NCBI GenBank assembly: GCA_029204225.1
Contig: CM055099.1
Coordinates: forward strand, 65,563,852 to 65,627,851
DNA from: Diphasiastrum complanatum
Taxonomy: Eukaryota > Streptophyta > Lycopodiopsida > Lycopodiales > Lycopodiaceae
Direction: 5' to 3'
DNA: 64,000 bases
Made by a program: the position numbers and the translations under genes. Each line of letters opens with the position of its first letter. Position 1 is the stretch's first letter. Below the pieces are notes generated by a model. It was not told the DNA's origin. It searched no databases and saw only the letters and a program-made list of their open reading frames with translations. Of this stretch, positions 1-10,720 are shown one piece after another.

Positions 1-1019
1 ACTTTTCGAGAAATGAAATTTTTCTTTCAAACTTTTGTTAGACATTTAGCCCCCCACTTTTCAAAGTTCAACTTTATTAAGTTGAGTTGTTTAAAAAAAA
101 AAACCTAAAAAAAGATTGTGTGTCCTACATGCTCATGCTGGTAGGGGTGGGGGAGGGGGCCTGGGGGTGTTGTACATTCCCCCCTCTACCTTTGGCTCAT
201 GCAGCGCAATGCACGCAGCGCGAGCCAGCGCCGTGCTGCCAGCGGCTGGGGGCTTGGGGGCTTTGGGTGGGGGGGGGGCTGTCGTGAGGGAGGAGGGAGG
301 AGGGAGGGGGGATGTACCTCCCCCTGTGTACTTGTACTCTATTGCGATGTGATGGAGGGGAGGGGAGGGAGCGTGCCTCCCAAAGCCCCTCCTCACAAAT
401 GTTCAAACTAGGTTTCAATTAAATTTTTGAGAGTTATAACTAAATTTATACTCTAAGTTGAATACCAAAGTGGTTTTAAGCTAAATCTTGTTGCAAGAAG
501 ATCCTCTTGGTATTCTATCCTTCGACAGGCAGTACGCTTTCTCCTCCTCCCTCTATACCTACAAAGCTCCAAGGATTTAGTATGGAAGTGAGGTAGGGGA
601 GAGGAGGGGAGTGGGGCCAAAATTACATTACATAAGGTTTTGGGTTCCAAGTGCCATGTGGCAGGCCTTTGGGCCTCCACATTGAACCCAAGTTCTAGAA
701 GGGACAAATGGGGCCGTTCTTGGGCCCCACTTATCCCCCTTTTTGAACAGAAAGGAGGAGCTTGGAGGACGGGGGTAAAGGAACGTACGTTCACTTTTTC
801 AAGTCTCAAGTTGAAGTTCCTTTGGCTCAAGGTTGTGCATTTTCTTGTTTCTTGAGCTATACTTACACTGTTTTTAGCAGTTTTTACATCATTGCCCTCT
901 GTTTTCTCTCTAGTTTTTTGCTACCCCTCTCGTTTTCCATGGACTCTCCTATGGAGGCAACCCAAGCTCCAGGCCCTGCGTCGGCCGATATGGAGGAAAT
1001 GGTATGTAAATAGTTTGTC
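1..1019. other. No supported gene; G-rich low-complexity tract
   Basis: No reading frame here resembles a known family. From about 130 to 390 the plus strand is strongly G-rich, with many runs of four or more G, so the short frames on both strands there are composition artefacts. A short ATG frame at 940-1014 ends beside a GTATGT that could be a splice donor, but nothing supports an exon. Confidence 0.5.
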
Positions 1020-2372
1020 TTTTCATATCATGAATCTTAATAAGGTAGATTTAAACATAGGTAAAGAGTGGTTTTACGCTAGGAATGAGTCGTTAGAGAA
1101 GGATTATGTACTCATAGCTTATCCTTTTTGCATAATGGCTCACTGGTCCATCTTAAAGGTGATGTGCCTAAACTACCTTTTGTAACTGCTCATGACGTGA
1201 ATCAATGTGTGTTGGATTCTGGTATCATGCGTATTTATGTTATCTGAAAAATGAATGTTACATGGATGCTTTTGTTACTCAAAATTTCAATATTGATGTA
1301 TCGTCTTTTCCTAAAGCTTTGTCTTTTTTAGGTGCTAATTTAGAATCTACACCTGAGGGTAAAACCTTTAAAGGACTTAGGGAGGAATATAGTGGCATAT
1401 TCCCTAAGAAATTGCATGAGGGTATACCCCCATCTAGGGGTGTAGACCATCACATATATCCAATTCCCAACAGCTCGCGATATACGACCAAGTAAATCCC
1501 CTTGGAGAGCTCGTGTTATTAATCGGCAAAAAAGACGGCAGTATACGTCTTTGCATCAATTATAAGAAGCTTAATAAAATGACCATTAAGAACCGTTATC
1601 CCTTACCTCGGATGGACGATCTAATGGACCGACTGAATGGTGCTAGGTATTTCACCAAATTGGACCGTAGGTCGGGGTACCATCAAATTAGAATCCATGA
1701 GGGGGATATTTCCAAAACTGGTTTTCGTTCTAGGACCATTACGAATTTTTAGTTTTACCTAACTAATGTTCCTCTGACTTTTCAGCAGATGATGAATGAT
1801 ATTCTTCGTCCTTATTTGGGAAAGTTCTGGTGGTATTTTTGGATGATATTTTGATTTATAGCAAGATCCTTGAGGAGCATGAAGCGCATTTGCGTATTGT
1901 CTTAGACATTCTAAGGCAGGTAAAGCTCTATGCTAAGGAAGACATTCTAAGGCAAGCAAAGCTCTATGCTAAGGAATCTACGTGTAAGTTTTTTTCAAAC
2001 GAAACTCAAGTACTTGGGACATCATTTTCGATCGAGGTCTTGAGATCGATTATGATAAGGTTCAGAAAGTTCATGATTGGCCTATCCTAAAAACCATAAG
2101 GGAAGTTTAATCTTTTTTAGGCTTCACAAGTTTTTTCCATAAGTTTATTAAAGATTATGCCTTAATTGCATTACTTTGACAAACCTTCTTAAGGGAGTGA
2201 AGAAAGCCAAAACTAAAACTAAAAAGGGCAATAAGAAAAAAGCCGGTAGGCGTTCGGAAATCAGTCCACCTGTTATTTGGACCGGCGAATTAAAACAAAG
2301 CTTTGAAGCTTTGAAGATGTTAGTGTCTACTGCCCCTATCTAACACATAGTGGGCCCTAGAAAACCTTTCCT
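1020..2372 (+). pseudogene. Ty3/gypsy pol remnant (protease end, RT, start of RNase H)
   Basis: This is a decayed gypsy-type polyprotein. The order is a protease-to-RT linker (1040-1200), the pre-RT motif [10 protein letters not shown] (about 1420-1455), RT blocks including [17 protein letters not shown] and a YHQIRIH segment (1520-1745), the catalytic [10 protein letters not shown] block (about 1838-1870), and a lysine-rich spacer (about 2195-2260) that leads to the RNase H connection. Several stops and frame changes break it, and no LTR is visible. The lysine-rich spacer and following PPVIWTGEL motif closely match the equivalent place in the remnant at 52.86 kb, so both belong to one lineage. 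The copy stops near 2372 where non-LTR sequence begins. It cannot encode an active enzyme. Confidence 0.85.
1905..1976 (+). repeat. 36-bp tandem duplication inside the RT remnant
   Basis: Two adjacent 36-bp copies (1905-1940 and 1941-1976) differ at two positions. They repeat 12 codons ([12 protein letters not shown] then [12 protein letters not shown]) just after the catalytic aspartates. Other RT copies in this window have this segment once, so the duplication is a private event in a dead copy. Confidence 0.9.
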
Positions 2373-4701
2373 GGTTTATTGCCCCGCCTGGCATCCTTCA
2401 CCATCTCTACCCCGCTGCTCGCTGATCACTCTCTGCTCTACCTCTCCTTCGCCCCTGCGCCAAGTCCGCCTTCTCCTCCACCTTCCCTCTTTGTTCGAGC
2501 CACCCGCTATCGTATACCTCCTCATCAATCCCAGGCCTATGTTGCCCACGTCTCTCGTCTTCTGGACCACTTTCCTTCCTCCTCTGATGTCACTACCCAA
2601 GCCTCCTTATGTGAGTACTCATGGATATCAAGCGTACTTTGAGGTTTGGTATTTTCTATAGAAAGGTTGACACACGCCTTGACTAACACCGCCCATTGTG
2701 CCCCCTTGCCGCTTCTCTTCTCATCGTCTTACCCATCATAAATGGTATGACCACGACTGTTCTTTCTTCCAGAAATATGTCGAGTTCCTCAAAGTCTCCG
2801 ATTCTACACTTCTTTCTTCCGTAGAGAAGCAGCTTCATTCCCTTCTCCGCAAAAAGAAAGTGGCCTACTTTTCTTCTCGTTCCTCCTACCTCCTTCGCTC
2901 CCTCCACTCTGCTTCCTCGGCTACTTTTTGGAAGATCATTCTTCATAAGCCCCTATCCATTGCACCCATCCCTCTTCAATCCTGGGTCGACTATGCAACC
3001 AACCTATATACAACTGCTCACCCTTCCATCTCTCTTTCTTCTCGTCCTACCCATTGTGACCTCTTTGCTCCTGACATGGTTGAAGCCACCATCTGCAAAC
3101 TCAACAACAATCGTACATCTGACATTGACCTCCTTTCAGCCGAGCTCCTCAAACCAGTTGCCAAACTTGCCTCCACTTTCCTGGCCCGCTGTTTCAACCG
3201 CTCTGTCGTTGATGGTTTCCCCATACCTTGGGCCACCAATCTCCTTCACCCCATTCTTAAAGTAGGCGATGCCATGAATGTCCACAACTATCGCACTATT
3301 ATGATTGGTCATAACATGGCCAAGTTGTACGCCCCTATTCTCCAGAACTTCGTTATGGCAGAGGCTGATTCTCGACTATTGCATGCGACTAGCCAGGCTG
3401 GCTTCCGCCGGGGTTATAGCACTCTTGTCCTCACCCTACGTACTATCACTGAGGAGGCAAAGCATATGGGCAAGAAGTTATTTTCTTGTTTCGTTGATCT
3501 CTCTAAGGCCTTTGATATTGTTCCCCATCATCTTTTGATCAGCAAACTACGTCAGCTTGGCTTTTCCAACTCTATTCTCGCGGCAGTGGTTGCTCTGTAT
3601 GAGAGAGTTCTAGCACGTATTTGGCTGGAACTGATTTGTCTTCTCCCATCTGTAGCACTGTTGGTGTCAAGCAAGGCTGTCCATTGTCCTCCGTTGTTTG
3701 CACTTTATATTGATGATCTTGAGCGCCTCATTCATGACGAAGGTGGTGATGGTTGCTCGCCAGCTCATTTGCTCATCCCCATTCTGCTTTATGCTGATAA
3801 AATTGTTCTGCTTTCTCCCTCACCAGAAGGGTTGCAATGTCACTTACAGGTCTTACATCGGTTTTGTGTTGCTTGGGGTCTCTCTGTTAACTTAAAAAAG
3901 ACGAAGATCATGATTTTCGACACCAATCAACAAAGCCTTCACAAAAATCAATTCTTCTATGACGGCCAGAAAGTTGACATTGTTGCCTCTTATACTTACT
4001 TGGAAGTCCTGTTTACTGCGCCCCTTCTTGGTTTCCACCAGGCTGCATTTGCGCACATATTCTTTGGTCTTTCAGCATTGGTCCAGTTCGAGCGTGGTTG
4101 TACAATGAATCATATTTTTGATCCTGCTACTAGATGCCAGTTGTTTCACACACGGGTGGTTCCAGCAGTGATGTATGCCTCCGAGATCTGGTTGCCAGGA
4201 CTTTCTCTCCAGGACTGGGCAGGCATTTCCCGCATTCAGGCCACTATGTTGGGTCGCACGATTCGTGCCAAGACTATCACCCCTCATGATATCCTATGTG
4301 CTGAGTTTGCTACTCCTCCGATCATCCTTGAGAGCTTTTTTTGCCTGATTCTTTTTCTTCAGCGGATTGAAGAGATTTGTGCATCTCACCTGGATAGATA
4401 CATAGTTGCTAGGGTTACTTCTTCACGTGATTCCCATGCCAAGATCTCCTGGTACCAGCAGGCGTCTGATCTCTTACGACATCTGGGCATCTCTATCATG
4501 GATCTTCCTCGCGATACGCATTCTTATATCCGAGGCTATTTATTTCGTCGATATATGCAGCAGAATTCGAGCTCCCTCCCACCTTCCCGCATTCAACTGA
4601 GCTATTACCAGACACACTTTCTCTCTCTGGATCCCTTCTTGTCAAATGCTTTGCTCGTTCTTGACATGACTCCACTTCATCTAGCATTTGTCCATCTTTG
4701 A
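2373..4701 (+). pseudogene. Non-LTR retrotransposon (LINE) remnant: endonuclease tail and reverse transcriptase
   Basis: A long frame (2698-4701) plus an upstream frame (2379-2642) match, segment by segment, the intact LINE protein at 56553-59447. The upstream frame corresponds to the endonuclease C-terminus (LADHSLLYL). Then come the WYDHDC region, the NYRTIMIGHNMAKLY block, QAGFRRGYST, and FVDLSKAFDIVP. The catalytic box reads YADK at 3790-3801 instead of YADD. The block before it, GVKQGCPLS, is present only in another frame (3663-3689), so two compensating indels shifted about 30 codons. The similarity ends near residue 660 of the frame, before the C-terminal zinc-finger region. The element is 5'- and 3'-truncated, lies between gypsy and copia debris, and is certainly inactive. 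Confidence 0.9.
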
Positions 4702-5715
4702 TGTTTCATAGTACCATCTCAGAAAGTTCTTAGTAGGTGACGTAGAAGTCTATAGGTATCAAAACACTTGACCTTTCCTTTGTTGCATGATCCACACGAG
4801 TATGAGCTTGTAAACTTGTTGGTTGTCTTTCCTGTATTGATTCTCGCTCAGCTGCTTCTGGTTCTTTCTCTTTAGTACTATCATCAATGATAGGAGTCTT
4901 GGACATTTTTTGAAGTATGCTTTCTTTGATTTCTTCAAAAACCTGTACACCATCTTCCTCAAAGATTATATTTGTGCTCAATAGGACCTTCTTAGATTCA
5001 ATATTGTAAAGAGGATAAGCCTTTCTTCCACATGATAACCAAGAAACAAACACTTGACAGCTTTTGAATCTAACTTTGAGTTTTCTTCCTTTAAGACATG
5101 AGCATAAGCAATGTTCCCAAAAACTCGTAAATGATTCACCCATAGCTTCATACCTATGAATGCCTCTTCTAGTGTTCAATTCAAAACAGTCTTAGTAGGA
5201 CTTCTTTTGAGCAAATAACCCGCAAAACTTACATGTTCTCCCCATAGATAATTAGGTAGATTCTTACCCTTTAGCATACTTCTAGCACTTTCCATAGACA
5301 TGTTCTTTCTCTCAGCCACTCCAATGTGCTTCATTGTACCTGTAGAAGCAAATTGTCTTCTGATCCCATGATCATGCAAAATTCCAAAAACTCAATAGAT
5401 AGGAATTCTCCCCCTTTATCCGAACGTAGGACTTAAATCTGCTTCTTTGTCTTTTTTTCCACACAAGCTTTGAATTGCTTGAAACACTTGACAACATCAC
5501 TTTATACTTAAGAAAGTAAACCCAAACTCTCCTAGAGTAATCATCAACAAACACCATAAAATAAGATGCTCCTCCTATTGATATAGTCGGCATTGGACCA
5601 CATAAATCTGTGTGAACAAGCTCAAAGATTTCTTTTGCCCTACAATCTCCATCCTTAGCAAAACTTTGTCGATGATGCTTGCCCATAACACAACCTTCAC
5701 GAACACTTCCAATTG
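4702..5715 (-). pseudogene. Ty1/copia pol remnant (integrase)
   Basis: Read on the minus strand, 5715 down to 4730 gives the copia order. First is the pre-integrase finger tail (GCVMGKHHRQSF), then the integrase core start FELVHTDLCGPM and FMVFVDDYSRRVWVYFLK. Next is the DDE-region segment with VAERKNMSMESARSMLKGKN and LPNYLWGE, then the integrase C-terminus with the conserved AYPLYNIESKKVLLSTNIIF. Frame changes occur near 5375 and 5178, so the remnant has at least three broken pieces. RT, RNase H, gag and LTRs are absent. It abuts the 3' truncation of the LINE remnant. Confidence 0.85.
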
Positions 5716-6059
5716 GAGTTGACTATAACATAATAGAACTCACACATACAAAAAACAACAATGATAAGACAAGTAGACATCAAAAGCACTCTCTTAGATT
5801 AAGGAGAAGATGTATGATAGAAAGAGGATCAATTGGAGGAGAGCGCCAGCCTAAGCAATCTAAAAGCAATTACCAAATATAGTGTCTAAATATGGTAGAA
5901 GCATCTTAGTCCCTTAACCACTCAAATTGGTGCTTTATAATTAGCACATGAATCACTAACTTGACTTTGACTCAAGTTCTACTAAACTTTACTAAATATA
6001 AAAAAGGGCCCCTAGTACTAGCTTGCAAGCTGGCCCATAAATTCCTTAATAATAATAAA
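5716..6059. other. No recognisable feature
   Basis: AT-rich sequence between two minus-strand retroelement remnants. I see no frame, repeat or RNA gene that I can support. Confidence 0.4.
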
Positions 6060-6850
6060 TCAATTAATCATTCATTTTAACACTCAAGGCACCATCAACA
6101 CAATTTGAAGTACCCTTTCAATACTTAATGTCGAACATGAACTCATGCATGAGTTCCAACCATCTACCCTTATGAGCTCTCAAGTCTAAGGCATCTCTTA
6201 TATACTTAAGGGATTGATGGTCCATCATTATCATAAATTTTGGATTCTTGTGCATGTCCTCAATCCATTGATCTCAAGAACTAATTTTACTATGACTGCT
6301 GATTTTCTTCACTCCCTTAAGATCACTTGTTAATAGTAATGTAAGATTGGCATAACCTTTAATAAATGGATGAAAAAACCTTGTGAAGACCAAGAAAGAT
6401 TCCGCTTTACACAATGATTGCGCAATCAACCACTCTCATATCTTATCATATTCGATTTTGATGCCTCAATCGAAATAATATGGCCTAGATATCAAAGCTT
6501 ATTTTGAAAATAGCTAATATATCAACTCTCTGGCATAGAGCATTTCATGTCTTGATAAACCATCGTAGTACAAAGATGCTCTTCATGGCCCTCAAGAGTC
6601 CGACTATACACTAGTATGTTTTCCAAGAAAACCACCACAAAACCTTTGCATTCAATGTCCATTTTTCTCAAGATTTGCCATGTTGGCTTCAGTACTAAGG
6701 GAATACATGTTGTACAAGCAAAGTACCAAACTATTCCATTGTAATTGCAAGAAAAAACTCTTGTACGTACACCTATACTTCTGTCATACTTCCACATGTG
6801 TGGCATTCATACTACCATTCCGCAGTCCAATGAAATGCACTTTTTGGTAA
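6060..6850 (-). pseudogene. Ty3/gypsy RT-RNase H remnant
   Basis: Minus-strand translation at 6600-6650 gives a damaged RT catalytic block, VVVFLENILVYSRTLEGHEE, where the second catalytic position is no longer DD. Lower coordinates (6130-6250) give the RNase H tail: a DHQSLKYI motif followed by RAHKGRWLELMHEF. The order RT then RNase H along the minus strand is correct for gypsy pol. The piece is full of stops and too decayed to place in a family. No gag, integrase or LTR accompanies it. Confidence 0.75.
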
Positions 6851-7428
6851 AAGCTTAACCAGAAATGCATAAAATGGTAAAACCAAGTTAGTTGTACAGC
6901 CACAACACCAACGTAGGTGAATTTATGTGCATTCAAGATCAAACACAATCTAGTTTGAAGATTCCATCATGCAATAAGAATTTGTCATGAAGTAAACTAA
7001 AAGCAGTCGCAAACAAAGATTATAGTAGCTATGCGACATTGAAGGATAATTCTATCGATACCCAAGAAAAGCATTGAGGCCTAAGTTTCTCAACATAGAC
7101 CAAATAGCAAAATTAACAACTATGGTCCTTGGGTGTCCCATAACCCTTATACACTTAATCATCAATAGGTTCGATGATACAGCACCCCAAAACTAAAATA
7201 GTACACTGATATTTTCCCAAACTATCAATACCTTCAAAGGGTCACCAATCTTACTAGGTAGACAATACCTTCGTTTGCTCAAGGTGGGTAGTACCTTGGA
7301 TAGAAGCTATCAATGGGATCAATAGTGCATTCATTCTTCCACGTAGTCAGTATAGTAAATTAACATTAAGTAACACCATAGTCCTTGAATTCCTTACACA
7401 CCTAGTAGATAAGTTGGCCAGCAAGTCC
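6851..7428. other. No recognisable feature
   Basis: Left flank of element A. The sequence is AT-rich and contains no frame or repeat that I can assign. It may be older, fully decayed transposon sequence. Confidence 0.4.
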
Positions 7429-7433
7429 ATACA
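7429..7433 (+). other. Target-site duplication of element A, left (ATACA)
   Basis: ATACA immediately precedes the 5' LTR and is repeated exactly after the 3' LTR at 12024-12028. This fixes the element ends. Confidence 0.9.
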
Positions 7434-7810
7434 AGTTATGGACTTGGCTCATTACATTCGCCGCGTCCATTCTTTTATTCGTTATTATGCATAAGCAAGA
7501 CTAAGGGCTCTTTTTATTCATATACTGGCCTTGGGCCCTATTTGGTCATATTTTTAGGACTTGGTCACGTTGATTTAGAATGGGGATCCTCCTATTGGGA
7601 GGGCGCACTATTTTCCATCCAAATCCTATTCCCTCCCTTTTTTTGAATCCTCTATTTGACTTAGGAAGAGGGTATATATAGGGCAACATTGTATTCTTTT
7701 ATTCAGTTGATGATGATTGCTCCTCTTTAGCCTCCTTAAGCATTCTCTCTTCCTGCTTTCTAGCTCAAGTCCTGCTTTCTAGCATAGCTAGTGAATCTTA
7801 GCTTGTAACT
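7434..7810 (+). repeat. Element A 5' LTR
   Basis: 377 bp, starting AGTTATGG and ending TTGTAACT, directly followed by the primer site. It matches 11650-12023 with roughly 4% differences, plus small indels, by eye. It contains TATATATA at 7673-7680, a plausible core promoter roughly 130 bp before the LTR end. Confidence 0.92.
7673..7680 (+). promoter_or_regulatory. TATA box in element A 5' LTR
   Basis: TATATATA in a GC-poor setting after AAGAGGG. The same box occurs in the 3' LTR (11889-11896), and a variant TATAAG box sits at the same place in element B LTRs. Promoter activity is inferred from position and conservation. Confidence 0.6.
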
Positions 7811-7822
7811 TGGTATTAGAGA
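7811..7822 (+). other. Primer-binding site of element A (tRNA-Met type, mutated)
   Basis: TGGTATTAGAGA abuts the LTR. The intact form TGGTATCAGAGC, complementary to the 3' end of plant initiator tRNA-Met, is present in elements C and E and, in reverse complement, in B and F. Two positions are changed here. Confidence 0.85.
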
Positions 7823-8051
7823 ACTTTCCTGATTGCTGAATTTCAGATCTAACTTTCTAATTGAGCGCCCATTTTCCTTGCTGATTTTTCTTTGCTAAGG
7901 GCTTTCATCTCTTTGCTTCAGCAACATTCAGCACAGTTTGGAGGAGGACCAGCTCTCATCAGAGCATTTTCCTTGGCGGAGCTTTAGCGGACAGTTAGCG
8001 GAAGTACTTCCGCTAAATTATTTCCAGCGCCTAAGTCCAGCTTGTTTGCAA

Positions 8052-8660
8052 GCTGTCCAGCGCCCTACTACCCATCACTTTCATCAATTTTCTCTGTCAT
8101 TTTTTGCAAATTGGTGGTGGCTGTCCAGCGCCCTACTACCCATCATTTTCACCGATTTTCTCCATCATTTTTTTGGCAGATTTGGTGGTGGCTGTCCAGC
8201 GCCCTACTTACTACCCATCACTTTCGACGATTTCTTCATCATTTTTTGGAGCTTTGGTGGAGGCTGTCCAGCGCCCTGCTAACCCATCACTTTCGTCGAT
8301 TTTTTCGGCAGCTTTTCATTGTTTTTGCAGATTTGGTAGCTGCTGTCCAGCGCCCTACTACCTCATTGTTTTCGACACTTTTCATCATCGATTTGCTGAC
8401 CATTTTTTATCTTGATTGGAGGCTGTCCAACGCCCTACATCACCATTATTTTCAGCTATTTTACTCATCATTTTTCAGATTCGGTAGCTGCTGCCTAGCG
8501 CCCTACAACCGTCTCATTTTCAGCGGTTCTCTTCACCGACTTGCTGTCCGTTTCGGCTATTGATTGGAGGCTGATCAGCGCCTTACTACAACACCCTTTC
8601 CAGCCTATTTTTCAGCATATTGCGGATCTTGGTAGTTGATGCCCAGCGCCCTATTATCTC
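8052..8660 (+). repeat. Leader tandem repeat of element A (about nine degenerate units of 65-80 bp)
   Basis: The leader between primer site and gag holds about nine units, each opening with a GCTGTCCAGCGCCCTACTAC-like core, then a CATCATTTTC-rich stretch. Units start near 8052, 8120, 8191, 8263, 8342, 8422, 8490, 8570 and 8635. The unit gives long overlapping frames in several registers, none of them a known protein. The same unit occurs in the leaders of B, C and D. Confidence 0.88.
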
Positions 8661-9166
8661 ACCATTCTTGACAGACTTCTCCATCGACTTGCTGATTATT
8701 TGTCGGTTGTCCCTCTTTCAGCACTTTTTTCAGCTTATTTGGCGCGAGTTGAGGATTCAGATTGGTGGCTGGTTGGCGCATCTATTCTGTCATATCTTCA
8801 GCTTTTACTGATGGATCAGCACCCACCCAGGTATTGCTTGCGCCCATTTGTACTTCCTTTTTGCACCTACTTGCTCTCTTTTTGTTCACATACTGCTCTT
8901 TTTCCAGCCCCCTATTGCCCTCTCATATTTGTCATTTTGTTGCCTCACACCCTCCTCCTTCCTTTTTCCATTTTGTTAGAACCCTTCTACTTATTGGCCA
9001 TGCACATTTGCCGTCCATTATTCTACTTTCTCAGCCCCTTAATTTCCGATTATTATCCATCTTGATTGGCTGTTTCTGTGCCATTTTTGGTGATTTTGGA
9101 AGTTAGACTAAGTTGGGGTGACAACAAACGTCCTCTCCCTCGGGTTTTGTCTCTTCCTTAGTCCGT

Positions 9167-10230
9167 ATGGCGACTTCTTCATCAGAAAACCCACCGCAGA
9201 GCTCTTTAGATGATCGTTTTACACACATTGATGTCCGCATGGATCATCTTGAGAGTCGTATTGATCGTGTTCTTTCTAGCCTTGAGACTATCCTACCACG
9301 AGGGGATACCACCCCCCAGACATTCTTCATCGTCCTGGTAAAGCACCTTTATTTCCTATTTTGAGTACGCATGCACCTGCTCCATCTCCATCTTCAGGAG
9401 GTGCTTTTGGTAGTACGTTTGGTCTCCCTTCATATAGTGCTAGTCCTTATGGGTCTCCTTTTGGGTCTTCTGTACCACCACCTGGATTTCCCTCCGCACC
9501 ACCAGGATTTCCTTCTCCTACTTTTTCAGGTAATCTTGAGCCCCATTTTGCTCGTGATTTTCGTGATCGCATCCAACTTACTACTTATTCAGGTTCGTCT
9601 GACGGGAATATCTTGGAAAATTGGTTCTCTAAATTAGACACCTATTTTCTTATGTATCCCAAGACTGACACCCAGAAAGTGCAGTTGGCTACATTACGTT
9701 TAGATGGTCGAGCTCAGACCAACGTGATCTATTTCGTAGCCTTTGCCATACTAGTGATTTGACTGCTTATATTGATCAGTTTATTGAGCTTTCCTACCTT
9801 TTTACTGATCTTCATCCTACAGAGCTTATTTCACGTTTTATTGCCGGTCTTAGAGACTCCTTATGATATGATGTCTCATCTTTTCGGCCTCCTAGTCTCT
9901 CACATGCTATCTCCTTGGCTACCACCTTGCAGCATAAGTATCTTGAGTTATCCACTTCTTCTCGTCTTTCTCACTTTCATTCCACTGCTTCTCCTACTTT
10001 TGCTTCTTCTACTACCATTCCTCCTGGTCCTCCTACCGCTGTTTTTTACCATGAGGCTCTTACTCCTGATGATTCTGATGTTTATATCCAGATTTTTGAT
10101 AATCCTGACCCACATTTTGTTGATGAGCCGGCTGACCCGCTTCCTGATGATCCTGCTTCCGCAGCTTGCCATGCACAGCTTGCTTATGCTACTTGGGCTG
10201 GTGGACATCCTGGTCCTCGTTCTATTCGGT
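9167..10230 (+). pseudogene. Damaged gag of element A
   Basis: The start is ATG at 9167 (MATSSSENPPQ), as in element B. An N-terminal helix is followed by a Gly/Ser/Pro-rich linker with repeated PPGFPSAPPGFP-type segments (9400-9530), then the capsid-like gypsy gag domain (ENWFSKLDTYFLMYPKTD, 9615-9670). About 110 bp are missing after the DGRAQT codons near 9720. The C-terminal half, with the EALTPDDSDVY and ATWAGGHPGPRSI segments, continues in another frame to about 10230. A TGA at 9864-9866 replaces a CGA codon seen in B. No zinc knuckle is visible. Gag would form the particle and package RNA; this copy cannot be translated whole. Confidence 0.85.
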
Positions 10231-10720
10231 TATGTGTCCGCATTTTGGGGTGAGAGTATATTGCTTTGGTGGATACTGGCAGTACACATTCATTTATTAA
10301 CAGTTATATTTCCACCAAGATTCGTGCTACACCTATTTTTGCTACACAGTCTCTCATTGTCGAGGTTGCTAGGTCACATTCTTATATCAGCTCTCAGATG
10401 TTTCAGGGCTTGGACTATAGCATTGGTGACTTTTGTGGATAGGCAAATTTCTATATTATTCCTTTGGAGCGCTATGACATTATTCTTGGTGCAGATTGGT
10501 TTTCTTCACTTGATACTCTTGTTGTGGATCTTTCTCAGCAGACACTGTCTTTTACACATGCTGGTCGGCATCATTTACTTTCTGGTATTGATTCCCAAGG
10601 TGACTATCAGTTGGTTACCGTGAAGCAGTTTATGCGTAGCCTGCCAAAGGCTCAGGGTGCAGCTCTTCTTATCATTCAGAGTACATCAGTTGCTGCTCCA
10701 TCCATGGGTCCTCTTCCTCA
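10231..10720 (+). pseudogene. Retropepsin-like aspartic protease region of element A
   Basis: The active-site triplet D-T-G is kept in LVDTGSTHSFI at about 10270-10295, and the second conserved part YDIILGADWFSS is at 10476-10510. Two stops interrupt it: TGA at 10251-10253 (CGA in B) and TAG at 10440-10442 (CAG in B). The segment ends at GPLPQ near 10718, where sequence jumps straight to integrase. The family role is cleavage of the Gag-Pol polyprotein. Confidence 0.85.

Noticed and set aside
453-830. 125-codon minus-strand frame
   Set aside because: No recognisable motif and no supporting context; likely chance.
940-1014. Possible first exon (MDSPMEATQ) with GTATGT donor
   Set aside because: No following exon or family support; the next sequence is gypsy debris.
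8052-8660. Leader array as a CRISPR-like array
   Set aside because: Units are degenerate and contiguous without unique spacers, and the setting is a plant retrotransposon.
8042-9106. Overlapping frames of 100-170 codons in the leader of A
   Set aside because: They come from the tandem unit lacking stops in several registers. No family match, and unit indels change the frame.
9772-10623. Long leucine-rich plus-strand frame
   Set aside because: It is an off-frame reading of gag and protease of element A, where the true frames carry the family motifs. The same artefact appears for B at 17059-17685.
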